Assembly: GCA_934691725.1 (NCBI GenBank) | Contig: CAKUTF010000012.1 | Location: 5,452-69,451, forward strand | Origin: an uncultured Fibrobacter sp. | GTDB taxonomy: Bacteria; Fibrobacterota; Fibrobacteria; Fibrobacterales; Fibrobacteraceae | Direction: 5' to 3' | Length of the DNA: 64,000 nucleotides | Shown: positions 26,687 to 33,612 of the stretch, piece by piece | How the letters are laid out: the number at the start of each line of letters is the position of its first letter | Numbering within the stretch: the first letter of the stretch is position 1 | Notes under the pieces: model-generated | The model's database searches: none | The model's input: the letters and a program-made list of their open reading frames with translations, nothing else | What the model was told of the DNA's origin: nothing | Translations under genes and position numbers: made by a program

Positions 26687-27096
26687 TGAGATGTGAGGAA
26701 TTAGATGGAAAACGTTGTCGCTGACAAAAGCTTTGCCTTTGCGCTGCGAGTAATCGCACTGTACAAATATATCCGCTTTGAGAAGAATGAGTTTATTTTA
26801 TCCAAACAGGTTTTGCGGAGCGGAACGAGCATTGGGGCAAACATCGCCGAGGCACAGTGTGCAATCAGCCGGAAAGATTTTTTGTCCAAAATGTATATCG
26901 CTTTCAAGGAATGTTCCGAAACAAAATACTGGCTGGAGCTTTTGTTCAGGTCCGACTATATGGACGTTTCACAGTATGATTCCATCCAGTCGGATTGTGT
27001 TGAACTCCTGAAAATGCTGTCTGCAATCACAAAATCTGCGAAAAATAGAGAGGTGTGAAAAATTGCTCATTCCTAATTCCTCATTCCTCATTGCCT
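26669..27096. mobile_element. Heptad-bounded four-helix-bundle (S23/IVP-like) cassette
   Basis: A 428-base segment between the helicase and DUF4391 frames has one small gene and near-inverted ends made of heptads. The left arm reads AATTAGG AATGAGT and on; the right arm reads CTCATTC CTAATTC and on. On complementing the right arm, 15 of 16 bases match (AATTAGGAATGAGTAA against AATTAGGAATGAGCAA). The same heptads occur in the repeat islands. Helicase and DUF4391 each run into the arm sequence, which points to insertion between two formerly adjacent genes. Transposition itself is an inference. Confidence 0.55.
26705..27058 (+). CDS. Four-helix-bundle protein, 23S rRNA intervening-sequence (S23/IVP) family
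   Basis: A 117-residue all-helical protein: AFALRVIALYKYI, ILSKQVLRSGTSIGANIAEAQCAISRKDFLSKMYIAFKECSETKYWLELL and ECVELLKMLSAITKSAK-like helices. The R-S-G-T-S-I-G-A-N-I-A-E-A signature is characteristic of the family (TIGR02436/PF05635). Relatives are encoded inside 23S rRNA intervening sequences of Leptospira and Coxiella, as stand-alone small genes, and as the Avd accessory factor of diversity-generating retroelements. No reverse transcriptase or variable repeat is present, so a retroelement role is unlikely. The gene sits within inverted heptad arms, and its ATG follows the left arm directly. Confidence 0.88.
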   Translation: MENVVADKSFAFALRVIALYKYIRFEKNEFILSKQVLRSGTSIGANIAEAQCAISRKDFLSKMYIAFKECSETKYWLELLFRSDYMDVSQYDSIQSDCVELLKMLSAITKSAKNREV

Positions 27097-27098
27097 CG

Positions 27099-27743
27099 AT
27101 GTTTCCTGCATCTACGGAGTTTGGCAAAAGAATACCGAAACAGAAGTTCTATGAGAATCTTAATGTTCCTCCTGCCTTGCGCCGTGTATTTGTCGATCAG
27201 ATCAAGTTGGTCTATTGGCGAAACAAGCTGGCTGCGTCCACGCTGAATATCGCTGCGGGTGAAGCAGTCACCGAGGTCGAAGTATTCGAGGTGCGGCTGA
27301 ATGATCCCCAGCTTGACGACGCGGTGCTGAAACAAATCGACAAGGAAATTCCATATCACATTCTCTTTATTCTGACCTGTGACAGCAAGGCTCAAGCGTG
27401 GATCGGCTATAAAGAAGCCGCCGCGTCCGGCAGTAACGCTTTCAAAGTCAGTCGCTATTATCACACCGACTGGATGCCGGAAGATGAGTTGCATCTTGGT
27501 ATCGATGGCTTGAATATGGATGCCGTCTATGAAAGCCTTGTCCGCCAGATCGCTGGGGACAAACTGCAAACAGATTCCGGCGAGAGCCTGAAAGAGTCCG
27601 TCGAGCGGGATGAAAAGAAGAAGCAGCTCGAAAAGCAGATTGCCGCGCTGGAAAGCAAAATGCGGCGGGAGAAGCAATTAAACCGTCGAATGGAAATGAA
27701 TGCGGAGTTGAAGAGGTTGAAAGAAATTTGGAAAAATCGTTAA
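27099..27743 (+). CDS. DUF4391 domain protein of the helicase/Mod/Res system
   Basis: A 214-residue protein read from the ATG at 27099 (MFPASTEFGKRIPKQKFYENL). The frame is open back to a TTG at 27063, but those 12 codons are heptad repeat sequence and give a repeat-derived N-terminus (LLIPNSSFLIA), so they are not counted. DUF4391 has no established function; it regularly accompanies SNF2-type helicases with type III Mod and Res. The C-terminal 45 residues are a charged coiled coil (KKKQLEKQIAALESKMRREKQL). The insertion may have removed or replaced its natural start and RBS. Confidence 0.82.
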   Translation: MFPASTEFGKRIPKQKFYENLNVPPALRRVFVDQIKLVYWRNKLAASTLNIAAGEAVTEVEVFEVRLNDPQLDDAVLKQIDKEIPYHILFILTCDSKAQAWIGYKEAAASGSNAFKVSRYYHTDWMPEDELHLGIDGLNMDAVYESLVRQIAGDKLQTDSGESLKESVERDEKKKQLEKQIAALESKMRREKQLNRRMEMNAELKRLKEIWKNR

Positions 27744-27776
27744 AAGTTGTTAGTTTTTGATGGGAAGGATCGTTCA

Positions 27777-28241
27777 ATGGGAAAAACGCTGATCTATCAC
27801 GGCAGTCATGCGAAAATCCGAATGCCGGAGATTCTTATTGGCAGGAACACGAAAGACTTTGGTCCCGGTTTTTACTGCACGGTGATGCGTGAACAGGCGG
27901 AACGCTGGGCGAGGCGATTTGATACGCCGGTGATCAATGCCTATTCGTTCTTGGCTGATGAATCGCTGGATATTCTGGAGTTCAAGACGATGACAGAAGA
28001 ATGGCTCGATTTTATCGCGGACTGCCGGGGCGGAAAAAAGCACCATCATGATATCGTTATCGGAGCCATGGCAGACGACCAGATTTATAATTATGTTGCC
28101 GACTATATCGACGGCATTATTACGCGGGAACAGTTCTGGAGTCTCGCCAAGTTCAAATACCCGACGCACCAGATCAATTTTTGCACGGCAAACGCTTTGA
28201 AGTGTCTGCACTTCGAGTATGCCGAGGAGGTCAAACCATGA
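27777..28241 (+). CDS. DUF3990-like ADP-ribosyltransferase-fold protein (putative toxin)
   Basis: A 154-residue protein starting at the ATG at 27777 after GGAAGGA; an upstream in-frame TTG would only add spacer. The N-terminal half has the ART-like pattern YHGS (about 7-10), then DFGPGFYCTVMREQAERWAR near 30-50, as in DUF3990 proteins, which are related to ADP-ribosyltransferases. Such genes are usually paired with a small partner gene, as here (ATGA overlap with 28238). The target is unknown. A catalytic Glu cannot be assigned with confidence. An enzyme with lost activity remains possible. Confidence 0.7.
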   Translation: MGKTLIYHGSHAKIRMPEILIGRNTKDFGPGFYCTVMREQAERWARRFDTPVINAYSFLADESLDILEFKTMTEEWLDFIADCRGGKKHHHDIVIGAMADDQIYNYVADYIDGIITREQFWSLAKFKYPTHQINFCTANALKCLHFEYAEEVKP

Positions 28242-28693
28242 CAGGACGTGAAGACAAAAAAGCGAACGACCTGTTTTTCACGTGCGCCCTGGTTGAATAT
28301 ATCGCGCGGAAAACCAAGAACAAGCCTGCCGATGTCGTGGATTTTTTGGGGAAAAAGAATCTTGAAAAGATTTACGAACTGGCGGATGTTTACCACAGCG
28401 AGAACATGGAGAGCGTGAGCGATGACTTGATTGCGAAATGCCGTATTCCAAACGGAAATTTCGACAACGTGGCGAAATGCAGATATTCTGTTCCGACGCA
28501 TTGGGATATCGGCAAAGTTTACAAGCGGTTGATTGTGATGCTTTCCCATGAACAGAACGCGGATGAAATAGACTTGCTGATAAACGTTTATCATTCGCCT
28601 GTCAGCGATTTGATTGAAGACTACAACGGCAGTTTTTATTATGAAAATCCGCAGACCATTTGTGAAACCTATAAAACAAATGTCGTTTGTTAG
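28238..28693 (+). CDS. Partner of the DUF3990-like protein, candidate antitoxin
   Basis: A 151-residue soluble, mostly helical protein starting at the ATG at 28238, which overlaps the upstream stop as ATGA and has a GAGGAGG ribosome site eight bases before it. The N-terminal half (DLFFTCALVEYIARKTKNKPADVVDFLGKKNLEKIYELADVYHS, given as key segments LFFTCALVEYIARKTKN and YELADVYHS) recalls the DUF3791-type helical partners. The second half has RYSVPTHWDIGKVYKRLIVML. Translational coupling to an ART-fold gene is what suggests an antitoxin or carrier role; direct evidence is lacking. Confidence 0.55.
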   Translation: MTGREDKKANDLFFTCALVEYIARKTKNKPADVVDFLGKKNLEKIYELADVYHSENMESVSDDLIAKCRIPNGNFDNVAKCRYSVPTHWDIGKVYKRLIVMLSHEQNADEIDLLINVYHSPVSDLIEDYNGSFYYENPQTICETYKTNVVC

Positions 28694-28763
28694 AAAACTT
28701 CGATTTAGCCAATCCATAGCCAATAAAGCGTAAGAAACCAATTTGGAAAAAGGATATTGAGGT

Positions 28764-30644
28764 ATGAAAATGGACAAAATGAAATTTGAATCGCCGGATA
28801 TGACGGCGCAGAACATAGACCGCATTGCTGCCCTGTTTCCGAACTGCATCACGGAAATGCTGGACGAGGAACGTAGCACGCCGGAGAAGAAGGTGTACAA
28901 GCGGGCAGTCAACTTTGAGCTGCTGAAACAGATGCTTTCGCCGGACATGGTGGACGGCGACGAGGCATACGAGTTCACATGGGTCGGCAAGAAGGCGGCT
29001 ATCGTAGAAGCCAACAAGCCGATCCGTAAGACCCTGCGCCCCTGCGTGGAGGAAAGCAAGGACTGGGACACCACCGAAAACCTCTACATCGAGGGCGATA
29101 ATCTGGAAGTCCTCAAGCTCTTGCAGGAAAGCTATCTCGGCAAGGTCAAGATGATCTATATCGACCCGCCATACAACACCGGCAACGATTTTATCTATGC
29201 CGATGATTTCATGCGCTCGCAGGAAGAAGAAAACGAGCAGATGGGAATGTACGACGAGGACGAAAACCGTTTGTTCAAGAATATCGACACCAACGGACGG
29301 TTTCATTCTGATTGGTGCAGCATGATTTACTCTCGACTGACGCTGGCAAGAAATCTGCTGACGGACGATGGGGTTATCTTTATCAGTATTGATGACAATG
29401 AAGATAGTGCTTTAAAAGCAATTTGCGATGAAGTTTTTGGCAGAAGCAATTTTATTGCTAAATGCGTCCGAAAGCGAAGAGATAGTCAAGCAAATTTATC
29501 AAAAAACATCTCGCCAATTCATGAGTATGTTCTTGTTTTTGCAAAAAAACAAGGAGATGTTTTGAACAAAATATCCGCAAATATTGACGAAAGCGACTAT
29601 AAGAATCCCGACAACGACCCAAGGGGGCCGTACAAAACGATGCCTTGTACAAACAAGGGCGGTACTGTTTACACAGTCTCTACACCGACAGGAGTTCAAA
29701 TTACAGAAGAATGGAGATTTAAGCGGGAAACTTATCACAAAATGTTAAATGAAAATAGGCTCGTCTTTCCAAGAGGTGGTGAAGGTAAACCAAGATATAA
29801 ATTATTCTTATCTGAAAAAATAGAAGAAGGACAACTTGCGAATACATGGTTAGATACGCTTTCCTCTAATCAAGAGGCTACACGAGAAATAAAAGCATTG
29901 TTTGATAATAATCTTGTGTTTGACACACCCAAGCCAGTCGGATTACTTGAATTTTGTGCACAACTGTCTACTCAAAAAGATAGCATCGTGTTGGACTTCT
30001 TCTCCGGCTCTGCGACCACCGCCCACGCTGTTATGCAACTCAACGCCGAGGATGGTGGACACCGCAAGTTCATCATGGTGCAGCTTCCGGAAAAGTGCGA
30101 TGAAGCAAGCGAAGCCTACAAAGCAGGCTACAAGAACATCTGCGAAATCGGCAAAGAGCGCATCCGCCGTGCCGGGGATAAGATCAAGTCCGAAAGCCCC
30201 ATGACCACGCAAGACCTCGACATCGGTTTCCGCGTCCTCAAGCTGGACGATACCAACATGAAGGATGTTTACTATGCGCCGGATGATTACGATCAGGGGA
30301 TGCTTGCGGGTCTGGAATCCAACATCAAGGATGACCGCACCGACCTCGACCTGCTGTTCGGCTGCCTGATTGACTGGGGCTTGCCGCTGTCCCTGCCGTA
30401 CAAATCCGAGAAAATCGACGGCTGCACCGTCCACACCTACAACGACGGCGACCTGATCGCCTGCTTTGACGCGAATGTTCCCGAAAGCGTGGTCAAGGAG
30501 ATCGCACAGCGCCGTCCGCTCCGCGCCGTCTTCCGCGATTCCGGCTTTGCGTCCAGCCCGGAGAAAATCAACGTGTTTGAGATTTTCAAGCTCTATATGC
30601 CGGAGGACGCGAGCGACATTTCCAAGCGCGTGAGGGTGATCTGA
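28764..30644 (+). CDS. Type III restriction-modification Mod subunit (adenine-specific DNA methyltransferase)
   Basis: Predicted to methylate adenine in an asymmetric site and give Res its specificity. The 626-residue protein has the catalytic DPPY motif at 134-137 (YIDPPYNTGND), followed much later by the SAM motif I DFFSGSATTAHA near 410-420. This is the permuted order of beta-class methyltransferases. The target-recognition region lies between them and is AT-rich compared with both ends (see separate entry). An RBS-like GGATATTGAGGT precedes the ATG. The gene is separated from res by three added genes, whereas mod and res are usually adjacent. Confidence 0.93.
   Translation: MKMDKMKFESPDMTAQNIDRIAALFPNCITEMLDEERSTPEKKVYKRAVNFELLKQMLSPDMVDGDEAYEFTWVGKKAAIVEANKPIRKTLRPCVEESKDWDTTENLYIEGDNLEVLKLLQESYLGKVKMIYIDPPYNTGNDFIYADDFMRSQEEENEQMGMYDEDENRLFKNIDTNGRFHSDWCSMIYSRLTLARNLLTDDGVIFISIDDNEDSALKAICDEVFGRSNFIAKCVRKRRDSQANLSKNISPIHEYVLVFAKKQGDVLNKISANIDESDYKNPDNDPRGPYKTMPCTNKGGTVYTVSTPTGVQITEEWRFKRETYHKMLNENRLVFPRGGEGKPRYKLFLSEKIEEGQLANTWLDTLSSNQEATREIKALFDNNLVFDTPKPVGLLEFCAQLSTQKDSIVLDFFSGSATTAHAVMQLNAEDGGHRKFIMVQLPEKCDEASEAYKAGYKNICEIGKERIRRAGDKIKSESPMTTQDLDIGFRVLKLDDTNMKDVYYAPDDYDQGMLAGLESNIKDDRTDLDLLFGCLIDWGLPLSLPYKSEKIDGCTVHTYNDGDLIACFDANVPESVVKEIAQRRPLRAVFRDSGFASSPEKINVFEIFKLYMPEDASDISKRVRVI
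29390..29990 (+). other. AT-rich target-recognition block inside mod
   Basis: Codons about 209 to 409 of mod change abruptly in base use. By hand count, 29401-29460 has 19 G+C of 60, while 29041-29100 in the N-terminal part has 34 of 60. GC returns at the SAM motif near 29990. The block coincides with where Mod proteins keep their target-recognition domain. Exchange of this part by recombination is the likely cause. Confidence 0.75.
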
Positions 30645-30656
30645 GGAGGTGCGGAA

Positions 30657-31790
30657 ATGGAAGAACGTAAAAGATTCGGCAAATTCAACAAGGATGTTGT
30701 GATTCCCGTCGCACCCGATGCAGCGGAATTTGGGGAAAATTACGATTCCTTCATCCATTCCGTCATCGATGAAGTGAAAAAGCGCAGAATACAGATCGTT
30801 TTGCAGGCAAACCAGGCAATGCTCTTGCTGTATTGGCTTATCGGAAAAACCATCTGCAAAAAGCAAAAAGAGGAAGGCTGGGGCACAAAGGTAATCGACA
30901 GGATATCCCGTGACTTGCAAAAGACTTTCCCGGACATGAAAGGCTTTTCTCCAAGAAATATCAAATACATGAAAAAGTTTGCGACGCTGTGGCAGGATGA
31001 GACAATCGTGCAACGGCTTGTTGCACAATTGCCGTGGGGGACAAATATCGTATTGATGGACAAGGTCGCTTCGGAGGAGGAGCGGATTTGGTATGCCCGG
31101 AAAGCGCTGGAAAAAGGCTGGAGCAGGAATGTTCTCGCCGTTCAAGTCGAAAGTAATGTGTACGGGCGCAGTGGAAAAAGCTTAAACAATTTTAAAGCGG
31201 CGTTACCACCGGAAAAATCCGACATGGTCGCGCAGATTTTCAAGGATCCTTATCTCTTTGATTTTTTCGGTACGGATGTTCCGCGGCGTGAATTGGACAT
31301 TGAAAAAAAACTGACCGAGCACATCCAGGAATTTTTATTGGAATTAGGGCAGGGCTTTGCCTTTGTAGGGCGACAAGTGCATCTCGAAGTTGGAGGCGAC
31401 GATTTTTATATCGACCTGCTGTTCTACCACCTAAAGCTTCGATGCTATGTCGTCATTGAATTGAAGGCGTGCGAGTTCGAACCGGGCTTTGTCAGCCAGC
31501 TGAACATGTATCAAAATGTTGTAAACACTCTGCTGAGGCATCCGAACGACAACCCGACAATCGGGCTTCTGCTAGTAAAAGGGAAAAACAAAACGGTCGT
31601 GGAATATTCTTTGGAAGGATACAACAACCCGATTGGCGTCGCCGACTGGAAGAACGAACTCGGAAAAGAAATTTCGGTCGATATTCAATCCAGTTTGCCA
31701 TCGATAGAACAAATCGAGCGGGAGATGGAACTCGGAAGCGAGAACCCACAAATTCCGAATTCGAAAAGGAGGCGCCGCGATGAAAAGTGA
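30657..31790 (+). CDS. DUF1016 (YhcG-type) PDDEXK nuclease-family protein, copy 1
   Basis: A 377-residue protein with the N-terminal DUF1016 helical region (IDEVKKRRIQIVLQANQAMLLLYWLIGKTI; FSPRNIKYMKKFATLW). The C-terminal PDDEXK nuclease domain has FVGRQVHLEVGGDDFYIDLLFYH (about 240-262) then VVIELKACEF, giving the Asp...Glu-x-Lys set. YhcG-type proteins are common near R-M genes, but their substrate is not settled. A GAGGAGG site sits in the 12-base gap after mod. The stop overlaps the second copy by 11 bases. The C-terminal tail is charged and repeat-poor. Confidence 0.88.
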   Translation: MEERKRFGKFNKDVVIPVAPDAAEFGENYDSFIHSVIDEVKKRRIQIVLQANQAMLLLYWLIGKTICKKQKEEGWGTKVIDRISRDLQKTFPDMKGFSPRNIKYMKKFATLWQDETIVQRLVAQLPWGTNIVLMDKVASEEERIWYARKALEKGWSRNVLAVQVESNVYGRSGKSLNNFKAALPPEKSDMVAQIFKDPYLFDFFGTDVPRRELDIEKKLTEHIQEFLLELGQGFAFVGRQVHLEVGGDDFYIDLLFYHLKLRCYVVIELKACEFEPGFVSQLNMYQNVVNTLLRHPNDNPTIGLLLVKGKNKTVVEYSLEGYNNPIGVADWKNELGKEISVDIQSSLPSIEQIEREMELGSENPQIPNSKRRRRDEK

Positions 31791-32859
31791 TGAACCAAAT
31801 GCGACGATCCATAAAGGCTTTCTCAAAGGCGTCTCCGATGTTCTTCTGCGGGCGCAGAAAAACGCCAAAACCGCTGTCAATCTCGCTATGGTCTATGCCT
31901 ATTTCGAGATAGGCAGAATGATCGTGGAGGAAGAACAGCATGGGGAAAATCGGGCGGCGTATGGGACGCAGCTTTTGAAGGAGCTTTCGGCATATCTGTC
32001 AAGCCAGTTCGGAAAGGGTTATTCCGTTGGTAATTTGAAAAATATCCGACAATTCTACAAGGTTTATTCCACGGATCAAATTGGCGAAACAGTGTTTAGC
32101 CAATTCGAAAATTTGCCTGCAGTTCATACTGGAAGAAAGTTTTTCCTGAGCTGGTCGCACTATTTGAAGCTCATGCGGATCGAAAACATTGACGAACGGC
32201 ACTTTTATGAAATCGAGTCTGTCAAAAACGATTGGAGTCTCAGTGATCTGAAACGGCAGTTTGATTCGGCGCTTTACCAGCGGCTGTCGCTCAGTACGGA
32301 TAAAAACAAGGTGAAGAGCCTCTCGCAGAAAGGGCACATCATAGAAAAATCCGCTGATTTGGTGAAGGATCCCTATGTGCTGGAATTTTTGGGCTTGGAG
32401 GAAAAAAGCGAATATTCGGAAAGCGATCTGGAAACGCGGATAATCGATAATTTGCAAAATTTTCTGCTGGAACTGGGCGCCGGATATACTTTTGTTGCCA
32501 GGCAGAAACGGTTTTCTTTCAATGAAGAACATTTTCGGGTGGACTTGGTTTTCTACAATCGGCTTCTTCGATGCTTTGTCGTGTTTGACTTGAAAATCGG
32601 GACATTGAAGCATCAGGATTTAGGACAGATGCAAATGTATGTGAACTATTATGATCGTTACGAAAAGCAAGAGGATGAAAATCCGACAATCGGAGTTTTG
32701 CTATGCCAGGACAAGGATGATTCGTTGGTAGAATTGACTCTTCCAAAGGATTCCAACATTTACGCATCGAAATATCAGCTATATCTTCCTGATAAACGGA
32801 TTCTTCAGAAAAAACTTGAAGAATGGGTGAATAATTCCGGAGGCGAAAACGGGGGTTAA
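31780..32859 (+). CDS. DUF1016 (YhcG-type) PDDEXK nuclease-family protein, copy 2
   Basis: A 359-residue paralogue of the preceding gene: AVNLAMVYAYFEIGRMIVEEEQ and GYSVGNLKNIRQFY in the N-terminal half, then FVARQKRFSFNEEHFRVDLVFYN and VVFDLKIGTLKHQDLGQMQMYVNYYD in the nuclease half. The catalytic position that is Glu-Leu-Lys in copy 1 is Asp-Leu-Lys here, a form common in YhcG proteins. The two proteins differ throughout, so this is not a recent duplication. They could form a heteromer. An AAGGAGG site precedes the ATG, and the RhuM-Fic gene begins one base after its stop. Confidence 0.88.
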   Translation: MKSDEPNATIHKGFLKGVSDVLLRAQKNAKTAVNLAMVYAYFEIGRMIVEEEQHGENRAAYGTQLLKELSAYLSSQFGKGYSVGNLKNIRQFYKVYSTDQIGETVFSQFENLPAVHTGRKFFLSWSHYLKLMRIENIDERHFYEIESVKNDWSLSDLKRQFDSALYQRLSLSTDKNKVKSLSQKGHIIEKSADLVKDPYVLEFLGLEEKSEYSESDLETRIIDNLQNFLLELGAGYTFVARQKRFSFNEEHFRVDLVFYNRLLRCFVVFDLKIGTLKHQDLGQMQMYVNYYDRYEKQEDENPTIGVLLCQDKDDSLVELTLPKDSNIYASKYQLYLPDKRILQKKLEEWVNNSGGENGG

Positions 32860-32860
32860 A

Positions 32861-33604
32861 ATGAAGAATGAACTAGTCCTGTTCGAAACGGCAGACAAGG
32901 AAATCAAATTGACGGTTCCCGTTGAAAACGACACGGTCTGGCTCAATAGAAACCAGTTGGCCGGATTGTTTCAAAGGGATGTAAAGACGATAGGCAAGCA
33001 TATTCACAACGCCTTGAAAGAGGAACTGGATAATTCAGTTGTCGCAAATTTTGCGACAACTGCTTCGGATGGGAAAGTGTACCAAGTAGAACATTACAAT
33101 TTGGACATGATTATTTCCGTAGGCTATCGGGTAAAATCGAATCGAGGCGTGGAATTTAGGAAATGGGCAAATCGTGTTTTAAAACAATACATCATCCAAG
33201 GATACGCTCTCAACGAAAAACGGCTGGAGGCTTTGCAGCGTACAGTCGATATCCAATCGAAAATGCTGGCAGGCACTTTAGAGATGGAAGAAGGAAAAGT
33301 CGAAGGGATTCTTGCTGCAGTTTACCAAGATGTTTTTGGCGGAGACGTTTATCCGTCTTTGGAAGAGAAAGCGGCGAACCTTTTGTATTTTATGGTAAAA
33401 GATCATCCTTATTTCGATGGATGCAAAAGAATTGGAGCGTCGCTTTTTTTAGAATTTTTAAGCAGAAATGATTTTTTGTATAAAAACGGGCAAAAGCGAA
33501 TCAGTGATGGTACTTTGGTCGCAATTACTTTGATGATTGCGGAATCCAATTCGTCGGAAAAGGATGTGATGGTTAATTTAGTGATAAATTTATTGGCGAT
33601 GTAG
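32861..33604 (+). CDS. RhuM-like / Fic-Doc-like fusion protein
   Basis: A 247-residue protein. Residues 1 to about 115 are the RhuM/KilA-N-like part (VWLNRNQLAGLFQRDVKTIGKHIHNAL; YNLDMIISVGYRVKSNRGVEFRKWAN). Residues about 150-247 are a Fic/Doc-like helical domain whose signature reads HPYFDGCKR at 182-190 instead of the usual HxFx-D/E-GN-K/G-R. The catalytic His is kept, but the anchor Asn is Cys. Fic/Doc proteins AMPylate or phosphorylate targets and often act as toxins. No separate antitoxin is seen; the RhuM part may take that role. The gene abuts its neighbours on both sides. Confidence 0.78.
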   Translation: MKNELVLFETADKEIKLTVPVENDTVWLNRNQLAGLFQRDVKTIGKHIHNALKEELDNSVVANFATTASDGKVYQVEHYNLDMIISVGYRVKSNRGVEFRKWANRVLKQYIIQGYALNEKRLEALQRTVDIQSKMLAGTLEMEEGKVEGILAAVYQDVFGGDVYPSLEEKAANLLYFMVKDHPYFDGCKRIGASLFLEFLSRNDFLYKNGQKRISDGTLVAITLMIAESNSSEKDVMVNLVINLLAM

Positions 33605-33612
33605 GTGATGGC

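Noticed and set aside
26705..27058. Avd gene of a diversity-generating retroelement
   Set aside because: The protein family fits, but no reverse transcriptase, template repeat or variable repeat is seen nearby.
27063..27098. TTG start for DUF4391 giving a 226-residue protein
   Set aside because: The additional residues are encoded by heptad repeat and do not belong to the family; the ATG at 27099 is preferred.
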